This document shows positions 41,319-50,306 of a stretch of DNA of 50,318 nt, piece after piece; within the stretch, counting starts at the first letter, position 1; each line of letters opens with the position of its first letter. The notes below the pieces were generated by a model. It saw only the letters and a program-made list of their open reading frames with translations. It had not been told where the DNA came from and did not search any database. The stretch is from an uncultured Muribaculaceae bacterium (GTDB lineage: Bacteria > Bacteroidota > Bacteroidia > Bacteroidales > Muribaculaceae). Made by a program: the position numbers and the translations under genes. The stretch covers positions 1 to 50,318 of the forward strand of contig CAJTRT010000016.1 in the NCBI GenBank assembly GCA_910579105.1, in the 5' to 3' direction.

Positions 41319-42793
41319 CACTGATTCGTTCTTTATTCATATCCGCTCTTGCGGCGGCAGCCTCCGTGGCTGTCGCCGCAAGCAACGTCGACTACTCCGA
41401 CGGCATCCTATTCGTCAACGAGGACTGGTACGGCCATCAGAACTCCACGGTGAACTTCCTGGTGCCGGACGCTATCGATGGTGACTACTGGCACTACCGA
41501 GTGATCCAGGCCGAGAACCCCGGCATGGAACTCGGATGCACCAACCAGTACGGAGCGCTCTGGCACGGGCGCCTTTACCTGATAGCCAAACAGGAAAAGG
41601 ATCCCGGGACCGACATCACCGGGGGACGGATCACCGTTGCCGACGCCCGAACGATGAAAATCATCCACCAGCAGACGAACATCGATCCCTCCGGGGCGCA
41701 GTGCGACGGCCGCGGCTTCGTAGGAATCGACGAGCACAAGGGCTACATCTCGTCGAGCAACGGCATATGGGTGTTCGACCTCGACACATTCACCATAACC
41801 GGCCAGGTCGAAGGCTCGGCCAATCCCAACGTGGGAGGAAGCGACGACAAACCGGGCGCGGATCCCGCAGGCGCGCTCTACCGCGGCCAGTCGGGCACGA
41901 TGGTGCTCGCCGAAGGGAAAGTGTTCGCCGCCCACCAACAGTACGGCGTGCTCGTGATCGACCCGGCGCTCAACAAGGTGACCGACGTGATCGCCATGGA
42001 CTTCGTTCAGGAAGGGGCCGGCATCGGCTCCATACTGAAATCAAAGGACGGCGACCTCTGGCTCTCCGTGGCCAAGAGCACCCAGGGAACCGGCGCGGCG
42101 CTCAATTATCTCGTACGTCTCGACCCCGTGACACTCGCGACCGAGGTGGTGGCCATACCCGAGGGTATGTACGCCCCGCTAAACTCCTGGTACGCCTGGA
42201 CCCCCGACGCGTTCGCCGCCTCGAAGCGGCAGAACGTCCTATATTGGAAAGGTGGGCAGAACCGTTGGTTCGCCGGAACGCGGATCTACCGTTTCGACAT
42301 CGACACCCGCGAGGTAAACCTCTTCATCGACCTCGACCAGGAGGGTGCCAACTGGAAGCTCTACGGATGCTCGCTGGGGGTGCACCCCGTCACGGACGAA
42401 ATCTATATGTCGCTCTATCACGAACTCGGCACCCCTACCTACATAACCCGCCGCTATTCGCCAACCGGCGAGGTGGTGCGCGACTACCAGATGATCATGA
42501 ACTACTGGTTCCCCTCCATGCCAGTGTTCGCCGTCAAGGACACACCGGGCGCTGTGGAGACAGTCGGCGCGCCATCTTCGTCAACGACGCTAAGTTTCCG
42601 CGACGGCCTCCTGTCTGTGACAGACGCGGAACCAGGCTCGGCAGTCGGACTATACGACGTTTCCGGCTCGCTTTCAGCCAGGTTCCACGCGGATGCCGAG
42701 GGCAATGCCCGGTTCGTCACTTCCGGATTCCTCAACCCCGGCGTCTACATTATCCGCAACGGCGACGCGACGCTCAAGCTCCTTGTCCGCTGA
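41315..42793 (+). CDS. Secreted DUF5074-like propeller with T9SS-type C-terminus
   Basis: The 492-residue protein has a signal peptide ending ASVAVAA and a mature start NVDYSDGILFVNEDWYGHQN. Its propeller closely parallels that of the preceding large protein (ENPGMELGCTNQYGALWHGR here, ENPGMSFGSTSQYATIWAGK there), so the two are tandem relatives. The last 65 residues (AVGLYDVSGSLSARF ... GVYIIRNGDATLKLLVR) are a T9SS type A-like sorting domain. It is the last gene of the B12 operon and is followed by a terminator. A third BtuG-like binder that is released or attached by T9SS is the working idea, not shown. Confidence 0.8.
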   Translation: MTLIRSLFISALAAAASVAVAASNVDYSDGILFVNEDWYGHQNSTVNFLVPDAIDGDYWHYRVIQAENPGMELGCTNQYGALWHGRLYLIAKQEKDPGTDITGGRITVADARTMKIIHQQTNIDPSGAQCDGRGFVGIDEHKGYISSSNGIWVFDLDTFTITGQVEGSANPNVGGSDDKPGADPAGALYRGQSGTMVLAEGKVFAAHQQYGVLVIDPALNKVTDVIAMDFVQEGAGIGSILKSKDGDLWLSVAKSTQGTGAALNYLVRLDPVTLATEVVAIPEGMYAPLNSWYAWTPDAFAASKRQNVLYWKGGQNRWFAGTRIYRFDIDTREVNLFIDLDQEGANWKLYGCSLGVHPVTDEIYMSLYHELGTPTYITRRYSPTGEVVRDYQMIMNYWFPSMPVFAVKDTPGAVETVGAPSSSTTLSFRDGLLSVTDAEPGSAVGLYDVSGSLSARFHADAEGNARFVTSGFLNPGVYIIRNGDATLKLLVR

Positions 42794-42820
42794 CTGTTGT
42801 TTTCTTTATATTCCCCGTAT

Positions 42821-42858
42821 CGCACCCGCCCGGTATCCCCCGGCGGGCGCGTTTTTTA
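42821..42858 (+). terminator. Terminator of the B12 operon
   Basis: A GC stem (CGCACCCGCC, 42821-42830, with GGCGGGCGC, 42842-42850) is followed by GTTTTTTATTTAT. It closes the transcript 28 bases after the last stop codon. Confidence 0.82.
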
Positions 42859-42942
42859 TTTATGCCTTAATGGAATGGGGAAATATGCGGGAAATTCGTA
42901 ACTTTGTCGGATTGATTCCCGCAATGGGTTGTTTTCAGTAGT

Positions 42943-44463
42943 ATGAAGCTATTTAACAACGAACAAATACGCGCTATCGACCGCTACACCATAGAGGTGG
43001 AGGGGGTAGCCCCCGCCGAACTAATCGAAAGGGTCGCAGAGGGGGTTGCCGACGAGATTTCGTCCCGTTGGCGCCCCACCAAACCCACGACCGTGTTCGC
43101 CGGACCGGGCAACAACGGCGCCGACGCGCTTGCCGCCGCCCGGCTGCTATACGACCGCGGCTTCCGTCCGGAGGTGTTCCTGTTCAACATCGGGGGCGAC
43201 AAGCTGTCGGCCGACTGCGTGTCGGCCCGCGACCATATGCTGCAATCGTGTCCCGACATCGCTTTCTGCGAGGTCACAAGCCGGTTCACTCCCCCCGAGC
43301 TGTCGCGCAACCACCTGGTTGTCGACGGGCTGTTCGGCTCCGGCCTCCGCGAGGAGCTGCAAGGAGGGTTCAAGACCTTAGTGCAGTTCATCAACGACGA
43401 GCACGCGACGGTGGTTTCCATCGACCTCCCCTCCGGAATGTTCGGCGACTGGAACCCGCAACTCGTGAACCGCAACACCATCCACGCCACACTGACACTG
43501 GCCATACAGTTCCCCCGCATAAGTTTCTTCATCCCCGACAACGCCGAACTGGTGGGCGAGTGGAAGCTGCTCGACATAGGGCTGAGCGAGAAAGCCGCCG
43601 CGCAGACACCGGCGGAGTTCTGCCTGGTGGAGAAGCGCGACGTGCAACGCCGCCTGCGCCGCCGCAAGGAGTTCGCCTCGAAAGCCGACTTCGGCTCAGC
43701 GGTGCTCTTCGCCGGTTCCTACGGGATGATGGGGGCCGCCGTGCTCGCCGCCAAAGGAGCGCTGCGCGGAGGCGTCGGCAAACTCACCGTCACCTCCCCG
43801 AAATGCGGCAACTTCGTGTTGCAGACCGCCGTCCCCGAGGCGCTATACCGCCATAACCGCGGCGACCTGGTGATAGTGGAGATACACCCCGACCACGATT
43901 TCACCGCCGTGGGCATCGGCCCGGGTATGGGAACCAACGAAATGACCGTCAAGGCGTTGGAAGATTTCCTGGCCTCGACTAGCCGCCCGGTCGTGCTCGA
44001 TGCCGACGCTCTCAACTGCATAGCGCTGCGCCCGTCGATGCTCAACACAGTGCCAGTGCTGTCGATAATGACTCCCCACGCCGGGGAGTTCGACCGACTG
44101 TTCGGCCCGCAGCCCTCGGCCGAGGCCCGCCTCCGCAAAGCCATAGAAATGGCCAAATACTACAACATCTTCATCATCCTCAAAGGGCACAACACCGCCA
44201 TAGTCCGGCCCGACGGCAAAGTGTACTTCAACTCGTCGGGAACTCCCGCGATGGCAACCGCCGGCAGCGGCGACGTGCTGACGGGCGTGCTTCTCGCGAT
44301 GCTCGCCCAGGGATATCCCCCGGAACTGGCGTCGATCATCGCCGTCTACATCCACGGACGGGCAGGGGAAATTGCGGAAGAGACCCACGGAGAATACGGC
44401 GTGACAGCCGGCGACATCGCCGAAAACATAGGCCACGCCATAAAGGAGACCATGACCAAATAA
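42943..44463 (+). CDS. nnr: Bifunctional NAD(P)H-hydrate epimerase / ADP-dependent dehydratase
   Basis: The 506-residue protein joins both repair activities. Residues 1-215 are the YjeF-N epimerase (KLFNNEQIRAIDRYTIEVEG; GPGNNGADALAAARLLYDRG). Residues about 230-500 are the ribokinase-like dehydratase (LFAGSYGMMGAAVLAAKGAL; VLDADALN; TPHAGEFDRL; GTPAMATAGSGDVLTGVLLA). It repairs hydrated NADH and NADPH. A TAACTTTG box at 42899-42906 may be its -7 element. It leads the plus-strand run nnr-DUF4831-speA-truA. Confidence 0.95.
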   Translation: MKLFNNEQIRAIDRYTIEVEGVAPAELIERVAEGVADEISSRWRPTKPTTVFAGPGNNGADALAAARLLYDRGFRPEVFLFNIGGDKLSADCVSARDHMLQSCPDIAFCEVTSRFTPPELSRNHLVVDGLFGSGLREELQGGFKTLVQFINDEHATVVSIDLPSGMFGDWNPQLVNRNTIHATLTLAIQFPRISFFIPDNAELVGEWKLLDIGLSEKAAAQTPAEFCLVEKRDVQRRLRRRKEFASKADFGSAVLFAGSYGMMGAAVLAAKGALRGGVGKLTVTSPKCGNFVLQTAVPEALYRHNRGDLVIVEIHPDHDFTAVGIGPGMGTNEMTVKALEDFLASTSRPVVLDADALNCIALRPSMLNTVPVLSIMTPHAGEFDRLFGPQPSAEARLRKAIEMAKYYNIFIILKGHNTAIVRPDGKVYFNSSGTPAMATAGSGDVLTGVLLAMLAQGYPPELASIIAVYIHGRAGEIAEETHGEYGVTAGDIAENIGHAIKETMTK

Positions 44464-44480
44464 AAGCGAACCAGACCACC

Positions 44481-45563
44481 ATGAAGCAGTCAATACTCGC
44501 CCTCTGCGCCCTGGCGCTCTGCCCGGCCGCGGTTAACGCCCAGAACACCCAGCGCCTGTCGGCCACCAAGGCCAACGAATACGCGCTCGTCTACAGCCTC
44601 CCGACCACGGCACTGTCGGTGACCCTGGAGGCCGAGGTCACCACGAAAAAGCCCGGCGAGTTCTACAAATACGCCAAACGCTACCTCAACCTCGACAACC
44701 CCCTAACCGCCGAGAGCCATTCGGCACGCCTCCTCAGCGCCGCCATAGGCACCCGCGGGATACCCGACGAGGATGAACGCTACACTGTCCAGTTCAAAAG
44801 CGGAGCGCCGACATACATACTCCTCAGCCCCGACGGAATTCCCCTGGCTGTGAACACAGAGGAGACTTTCAAAGCCCCCGCGCCGGAGCTCCCGGTCTCG
44901 AAAGACGCCCTCCCCACCCCGCTTGAAACCCCCGCGGCAAGGCAGGTGGTCAGCCAGGAGATGATGCAGAGCCAGTCTACCGCCAAACGCGCCGAACTGG
45001 CCGCGCAAGCGATTTTCGCCATACGCCAGACGCGCAGCGAGCTGGTTTCCGGGCAGGCCGAGACGATGCCCCCCGATGGCAAGTCGCTCCAGCTGATGCT
45101 CGACAACCTCGAAGCCCAGGAGCAGGCTCTCATAGCAATGTTCATGGGCACCACCTCCACCCGCACAGATGTCGCGACCTACACTGTCGTGCCTGAGGCG
45201 GAAATGAAGAACTACGTCCTGGCCCGCATATCGGCCCTTGACGGCCTGGTCGGTACCGACGACCTTTCGGGAGCGCCGGTAACGCTCAGCGTGATCCCCA
45301 CATCCAAGGGAGAACTCCCAGTCAACGACAAGGGGGAGACCATCCCGTTTCCAAAGAACGGCTTCGCCTACCGTATTCCAGGGGAGGCCCGCGTCAGCGT
45401 AAGCTACGACGGCGAGACCTTTGCCGACGACACGGAGCAGATTGCCCAGTTCGGCGTGGTCTACGGCCTCTCGCCATCAACTATCGGCGACAAGAAGGCC
45501 CCGCAGTACGTCATTCTCGACCCGGCGACCGGCGCCGTCGTGAAGACCGGCGCGGCCCGATAA
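44481..45563 (+). CDS. DUF4831 family protein
   Basis: The 360-residue protein has a signal peptide (MKQSILALCALALCPAAVNA) and no lipobox. The typical opening KANEYALVYSLPTTALSVTLEAE and the segment ARLLSAAIGTRGIPDEDERY fit DUF4831, a Bacteroidota family of periplasmic or outer-membrane proteins of unknown function. It lies 17 bases after nnr and 42 bases before speA. I see nothing that ties its role to theirs. Confidence 0.8.
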   Translation: MKQSILALCALALCPAAVNAQNTQRLSATKANEYALVYSLPTTALSVTLEAEVTTKKPGEFYKYAKRYLNLDNPLTAESHSARLLSAAIGTRGIPDEDERYTVQFKSGAPTYILLSPDGIPLAVNTEETFKAPAPELPVSKDALPTPLETPAARQVVSQEMMQSQSTAKRAELAAQAIFAIRQTRSELVSGQAETMPPDGKSLQLMLDNLEAQEQALIAMFMGTTSTRTDVATYTVVPEAEMKNYVLARISALDGLVGTDDLSGAPVTLSVIPTSKGELPVNDKGETIPFPKNGFAYRIPGEARVSVSYDGETFADDTEQIAQFGVVYGLSPSTIGDKKAPQYVILDPATGAVVKTGAAR

Positions 45564-45605
45564 CCCCCGCTATAACCACCTAACAACCTTTTCCCGCAGA
45601 ACGAA

Positions 45606-47504
45606 ATGAGAAAATGGCGAGTTGAAGACAGCTCCGAGCTTTACAACATCCCCGGCTGGGGACGGCAGTACTTCTCGGTCAACGAGAAAGGCCATATGGT
45701 AGTCACCCCGCGCGAGGGGCTGGCTTCCGTAGACCTGCGCGACGTGATGGACGAACTGCAAGTGCGCGACATCACCGCCCCGGTGCTCCTCCGCTTTCCC
45801 GACATACTCGACAACAGAGTAGAAAAAATATCCAACTGCTTCAAAAAGGCAGCGGAAGAATACGACTACAAGGCGCAGAACTTCATAATATACCCCATAA
45901 AGGTCAACCAGATGCGCCCCGTGGTGGAGGAAATAGTCACCCACGGCAAGAAGTTCAACATCGGCCTGGAAGCCGGCTCGAAGCCTGAACTCCACGCCGT
46001 GCTCGCCACGAACATCGACGACAACGCCCTAATCATCTGCAACGGCTACAAGGATGAGAACTACGTGGAGCTGGCGTTGCTTGCCCACAAGATGGGGCGC
46101 CGCATAATACTCGTGGTCGAGAAGCTGAACGAGCTTAAAATCATACTCCGCGTGGCCAAGCGGCTTCAGATTACACCGCAGATCGGCATCCGTATCAAAC
46201 TGGCCAACTCCGGAGCCGGGAAATGGGAGGAGTCGGGCGGCGACCAGTCAAAGTTCGGCCTGAACTCCTCTGAGCTGCTGCAAGCCATCGACTTCCTCGA
46301 AAAGCACGAGATCACCTCCTGGCTGAAACTCGTCCATTTCCATATCGGAAGCCAGATCACCAAGATACGCCGCATAAAGAACGCCCTGCGCGAAGCGGTG
46401 CAGTTCTTCGTGCAGCTTTCCAAGATGGGATTCTCTATTGACTTCGTTGACATCGGGGGCGGCCTCGGCGTGGATTACGACGGCACTCGCTCGGCGGCCT
46501 CGGAAAGCTCGATGAACTATTCCATCCAGGAATACGCCAACGACGCGGTGTATTCCGTGGTCGACGCCTGCGAGAAAAACAACCTGCCGCAGCCCAACAT
46601 AGTGACCGAGACCGGGCGCTCGCTCACCGCGCACCACTCGATTCTCATCTTCGAGGTGCTGGAAGCGACATCGCTTCCCACCTGGAAAGAATCGGAGGAA
46701 ATCGGCGAAAACGACCACGAGCTTGTAAAGGAACTTTACGACATATGGGACAACCTCAACATGCAGAACCTTTTCGAGGGGTGGCATGACGCGATGCAGT
46801 GCCGCGAAGAGGCGCTCGACATGTTCTCGCTCGGCATAATCGACCTACGCACCCGCGCCCTGGTGGAAAAGCTTTTCTGGGAAATAGCCCGCGAGGTAGG
46901 ACGGATGGGCAACCAAATGAAGCATCCGCCCGAGGAGCTGCGCAAAGTGGCGAAAATGCTGCCCGACAAATACTTCTGCAACTTCTCGCTTTTCCAGTCG
47001 CTCCCCGACTCCTGGGCGATCGACCAGCTGTTCCCGGTGGTGCCCATAGCGAGGCTCGACGAAAAGCCTACGCGCCTGGCGACCCTCCAGGACATGACCT
47101 GCGACAGCGACGGCAAGATCGCCTACTTCATATCGCCGCAGGGTGTCGCGACCTCTCTCCCGGTTCACCCGCTGAAATCCGGCGAGCCGTACTATATCGG
47201 CGTGTTCCTCGTAGGAGCCTATCAGGAAATCCTGGGTGATATGCACAACCTCTTCGGCGACACCAACGCCGTGCATATCGACTGCTACAAGGACCACTAC
47301 GAAATCGACCAGGTGATCGACGGCGAGACAGTGGCCGAAGTGCTCGACTACGTTCAGTTCAACCCCAAGAAACTCGTGCGCAACGTGGAGACCTGGGTGA
47401 CACGCGCCATGAAGGAGGGACGAATCACCCCGGAGGAAGGGCGCGAGTTCCTGTCGAACTATCGCTCAGGCCTTTACGGCTACACTTATCTGGAAAAAGA
47501 CTAA
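45606..47504 (+). CDS. speA: Biosynthetic arginine decarboxylase
   Basis: The 632-residue protein has the length and opening (RVEDSSELYNIPGWGRQYFS) of SpeA. The PLP Lys is in FIIYPIKVNQMRPVVEE, the substrate region in LEAGSKPELHAVLA, and the phosphate-binding part in VDIGGGLGVDYDG. It turns arginine into agmatine, the first step toward spermidine in many Bacteroidota. The next step enzymes are not in the window. It shares the nnr-truA run. Confidence 0.96.
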   Translation: MRKWRVEDSSELYNIPGWGRQYFSVNEKGHMVVTPREGLASVDLRDVMDELQVRDITAPVLLRFPDILDNRVEKISNCFKKAAEEYDYKAQNFIIYPIKVNQMRPVVEEIVTHGKKFNIGLEAGSKPELHAVLATNIDDNALIICNGYKDENYVELALLAHKMGRRIILVVEKLNELKIILRVAKRLQITPQIGIRIKLANSGAGKWEESGGDQSKFGLNSSELLQAIDFLEKHEITSWLKLVHFHIGSQITKIRRIKNALREAVQFFVQLSKMGFSIDFVDIGGGLGVDYDGTRSAASESSMNYSIQEYANDAVYSVVDACEKNNLPQPNIVTETGRSLTAHHSILIFEVLEATSLPTWKESEEIGENDHELVKELYDIWDNLNMQNLFEGWHDAMQCREEALDMFSLGIIDLRTRALVEKLFWEIAREVGRMGNQMKHPPEELRKVAKMLPDKYFCNFSLFQSLPDSWAIDQLFPVVPIARLDEKPTRLATLQDMTCDSDGKIAYFISPQGVATSLPVHPLKSGEPYYIGVFLVGAYQEILGDMHNLFGDTNAVHIDCYKDHYEIDQVIDGETVAEVLDYVQFNPKKLVRNVETWVTRAMKEGRITPEEGREFLSNYRSGLYGYTYLEKD

Positions 47505-47535
47505 CAGCGAAACCGCGCTTCCACGGAAAAAGACT

Positions 47536-48297
47536 ATGACCCGCCACTTCATCCACCTGGCCTACCTGGGCGCCAACTTCCACGGCTGGCAGCGCCAGCC
47601 ACACGACACCAGCGTCCAGCAGGCCATAGAGGAGGCGCTCGCCATGTATTTCCGACAGGAAATCCCAATAACCGGGGCAGGTCGCACCGATGCGGGGGTG
47701 AACGCATCTACGATGTTCGCCCACTGTGACCTGCCCGAACCGCTGGCCGACGATACCGCCGCCGTAAGGGCGCTCAACAGCATCCTCGGGCGCGACATAG
47801 CGATATACTCAATCACCCCCACACACCCCGACGCGCACGCCCGCTTCGACGCCGTAGAGCGCACCTACCGCTATTTCGCCCACACGGTCAAAGACCCGTT
47901 CGCGGGAGGGCTTTCCTGGCAGGCATCCCCCCAGCTCGACTTCGAGGCCATGAACGAGGCCGGGAAAATCCTCTTGGAGACCAGCGACTTCACCTCATTC
48001 TCCAAGCTGCACACCGACGTGAAGACCAACATCTGCCGGGTGACGGAGGCACGATGGTTCCCACTCGACACCCCGGGCCACTGGTGCTTCCAGATCAGCG
48101 CGGACCGCTTCCTGCGCAACATGGTGCGCGCCGTTGTCGGCACGCTCGTGGAGGTAGGCCGCGGCAAACTGACGCTCGACGGCTTCCGAGCCGTCATCGA
48201 CCGCCGCGACCGCTGCGCCGCCGGCACCTCCATGCCCGCCTCCCCCCTCTTCCTCCACTCCGTCCGCTACCCCTACCCCGTCGGCAGACACATATAG
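47536..48297 (+). CDS. truA: tRNA pseudouridine synthase A
   Basis: The 253-residue protein has the catalytic Asp D52 in GAGRTDAGVNASTMFAH, the start FIHLAYLGANFHGWQRQP and the C-terminal FQISADRFLRNMVRAVVGTL. It makes pseudouridine at positions 38-40 of tRNA. It ends in TAG, which shows that this genome uses TAG as a normal stop, a point that matters for the gene at 9555. It lies 31 bases after speA. Confidence 0.96.
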   Translation: MTRHFIHLAYLGANFHGWQRQPHDTSVQQAIEEALAMYFRQEIPITGAGRTDAGVNASTMFAHCDLPEPLADDTAAVRALNSILGRDIAIYSITPTHPDAHARFDAVERTYRYFAHTVKDPFAGGLSWQASPQLDFEAMNEAGKILLETSDFTSFSKLHTDVKTNICRVTEARWFPLDTPGHWCFQISADRFLRNMVRAVVGTLVEVGRGKLTLDGFRAVIDRRDRCAAGTSMPASPLFLHSVRYPYPVGRHI

Positions 48298-48372
48298 TCC
48301 CATATGATATTATAATAATGGGGTAAAAATCTTGGATGAATTAGATAGTGTTGTGACTTTTATCCGCCCGGT

Positions 48373-48462
48373 GCAGGGTCGCGGCACGTCTCGACCGCCA
48401 ATCTGGGAATCACATTGACGGAATTAGAGCTTTGTGACGGCCGCGACATGGCGCGGCCCTGC
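48373..48462. repeat. Imperfect inverted repeat, GCAGGG variant of the GTAGGGAC family
   Basis: Arms 48373-48393 and 48442-48462 pair over 17 of 21 positions and carry GCAGGG/CCCTGC ends with GC-rich palindromic cores, separated by 48 bases. It is the most divergent member. The rest of the 48298-48613 gap is AT-rich and holds the candidate promoter box at 48585-48592. Confidence 0.5.
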
Positions 48463-48584
48463 GTAAAATGGCGCTTTAGGCTCCGATTAGGCCTAATTCA
48501 ACCAATGAGTTAGGTAACTATATCATATGTAATCGAGGTATTTATATCCGTAAGATTGGTAACAATCACCAACTGAATTGTGGC

Positions 48585-48592
48585 TAAATTTG
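48585..48592 (+). promoter_or_regulatory. Candidate -7 box for the acetyltransferase gene
   Basis: TAAATTTG lies 21 bases before the chosen ATG at 48614. No TTG is found at the right distance upstream (the nearest is 26 bases away), so the call is weak. It argues against the longer reading that would begin at 48578. Confidence 0.4.
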
Positions 48593-48613
48593 CACCGAGA
48601 AAAAGAACGGCCA

Positions 48614-49177
48614 ATGACAGAAAAGGAATTTTTCAAATATGCTGCCTCCGGTGCATTGATAGTGGCCGGAAGTGAGATTCATCAGGTGATGCACCGGATG
48701 AGTCAGGAGGCGTTGAGGTTGACAGTAAAGATAAACTCCGGCTACCACTGCCCCGATGAGTTGCGGGAACTGATGTCTGAACTCACCGGGAAGCGGCTTG
48801 ACGAGGGTTTTGGGTTATTTCCTCCTTTTTATACCGATTGTGGCAAGAATATAAACATTGGCAAGCGGGTTTTTATAAACATGGGCTGCTCATTTCAGGA
48901 TTGGGGAGGGATAACCATAGGCGATGACTGCCTTATAGGGCATAACTGTACCATTTGCACGGTCAACCATGACAAAAATCCCGATACGAGAGGTAACATG
49001 ATGTGCCTGCCTGTAAAAATCGGGGACAAGGTGTGGATTGGCGCGGATGTGACCATATTACCAGGTGTTTCAATAGGAACCGGTGCCATCATAGCTGCCG
49101 GAACGGTAGTGACAAAAGATGTCGCTCCCGGTATGATTGTCGGCGGTATTCCTGCAAGGGTAATCAATAAGATCTGA
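48614..49177 (+). CDS. Sugar O-acetyltransferase (LacA/Maa type, left-handed beta-helix)
   Basis: From the ATG at 48614 (MTEKEFFKYAASGALIVAGS) the protein has 187 residues. Its N-terminal helical part is followed by hexapeptide repeats (GKNINIGKRVFINMGCSFQD, GITIGDDCLIGHNCTICT, GDKVWIGADVTILPGVSIGT). The catalytic His of the family is in the TVNHDKNPDTRG loop. Relatives acetylate galactosides or maltose with acetyl-CoA. It is followed seven bases later by an alpha/beta hydrolase. Base composition here is clearly more AT-rich than in the rest of the window. Confidence 0.9.
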   Translation: MTEKEFFKYAASGALIVAGSEIHQVMHRMSQEALRLTVKINSGYHCPDELRELMSELTGKRLDEGFGLFPPFYTDCGKNINIGKRVFINMGCSFQDWGGITIGDDCLIGHNCTICTVNHDKNPDTRGNMMCLPVKIGDKVWIGADVTILPGVSIGTGAIIAAGTVVTKDVAPGMIVGGIPARVINKI

Positions 49178-49184
49178 AAATAAA

Positions 49185-50306
49185 ATGAATAAATATTTCT
49201 TAACCACGATGTTGGCCGCTACACTTTCAGTGTCGGCATACGCGAAAGAACCAACGACCATGAGCAATCACGGCAACGAAATTGTGAAAGAGAACCTGGT
49301 GTTATCAACCGAATGGGACAAAACATTTCCCCAAAGTGGCAAAGTGAACCACAGCAAAGTTACCTTTCCCAACCGTTATGGCATAACCCTCGCAGCCGAC
49401 CTCTATATACCGAAAAATGCCGTAGGGCAGCTCCCGGCAATAGCGGTCAGCGGGCCTTTCGGGGCTGTCAAAGAACAGGTGTCGGGCAGATACGCGCAGG
49501 AAATGGCGGAGCGCGGTTTCCTGACTATTGCCTTCGACCCTTCGTTCACAGGCGAAAGCGGCGGAACACCACGATATGTAGCGTCGCCGGATATAAACAC
49601 CGAGGATTTCAGTGCCGCCGTGGACTATCTTCTGACAAGGGATGATGTCAATCCGGAGCAGATAGGCATCATCGGAATCTGCGGTTGGGGTGGCTTTGCC
49701 GTAAACGCCGCCGCCAACGATCCGCGAATCAAGGCTACGCTCGCGTCTACTATGTACGATATGAGCCGTGTCAACGCCAACGGATATTTTGACGCGTCAA
49801 CGCCGGATGAGCGTTACGCGCTTCGTGAAAAACTCGCGGCACAACGTACTACCGACATTATCAACGGCTATTATACTCTCGGCGGGGGTGTTGTCGACCC
49901 GCTCCCGGCTGACGCGCCGCAGTTTGTCAAGGATTATTATGACTACTACAAAACGGCTCGCGGCTATCACCCACGCTCGCTTAACTCAAACGGAGGATTT
50001 AACGCCACTTCTTCCATGCCATTCGTCAATCTTCCGCTGCTGGCTTATGCCAATGAAATCCGGAATGCGGTTATGCTGGTGCATGGGGAAAAAGCCCACT
50101 CACTCTATTTCAGCAACGACACATACAAGAATCTGACGAAGGACTGGAAGCCCGGCACGCCCAACAACAAGATACTCCACATTGTACCCGGAGCAAACCA
50201 TACTGACCTGTATGACCGCATGGAAATCATTCCTTTTGACGATATTGAAACATTCTTTAATGAATATCACTACTGTCCACTAAAAATGGACGGGGTTAAA
50301 AATTAA
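49185..50306 (+). CDS. Secreted alpha/beta hydrolase (dienelactone-hydrolase-like)
   Basis: The 373-residue protein has a signal peptide (MNKYFLTTMLAATLSVSAYA). The hydrolase core starts RYGITLAADLYIPKN, and the nucleophile-elbow region is IGIIGICGWGGFAVNAA, with Cys where most relatives have Ser. The oxyanion part is in AVSGPFGAVKEQ, the acid residue follows the VMLVHGEKAHS strand, and His is probably in VPGANHTDLYDR. The substrate is unknown. It appears complete and ends 12 bases before the window edge. It shares the transcript and the AT-richer composition of the acetyltransferase gene. Confidence 0.85.
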   Translation: MNKYFLTTMLAATLSVSAYAKEPTTMSNHGNEIVKENLVLSTEWDKTFPQSGKVNHSKVTFPNRYGITLAADLYIPKNAVGQLPAIAVSGPFGAVKEQVSGRYAQEMAERGFLTIAFDPSFTGESGGTPRYVASPDINTEDFSAAVDYLLTRDDVNPEQIGIIGICGWGGFAVNAAANDPRIKATLASTMYDMSRVNANGYFDASTPDERYALREKLAAQRTTDIINGYYTLGGGVVDPLPADAPQFVKDYYDYYKTARGYHPRSLNSNGGFNATSSMPFVNLPLLAYANEIRNAVMLVHGEKAHSLYFSNDTYKNLTKDWKPGTPNNKILHIVPGANHTDLYDRMEIIPFDDIETFFNEYHYCPLKMDGVKN

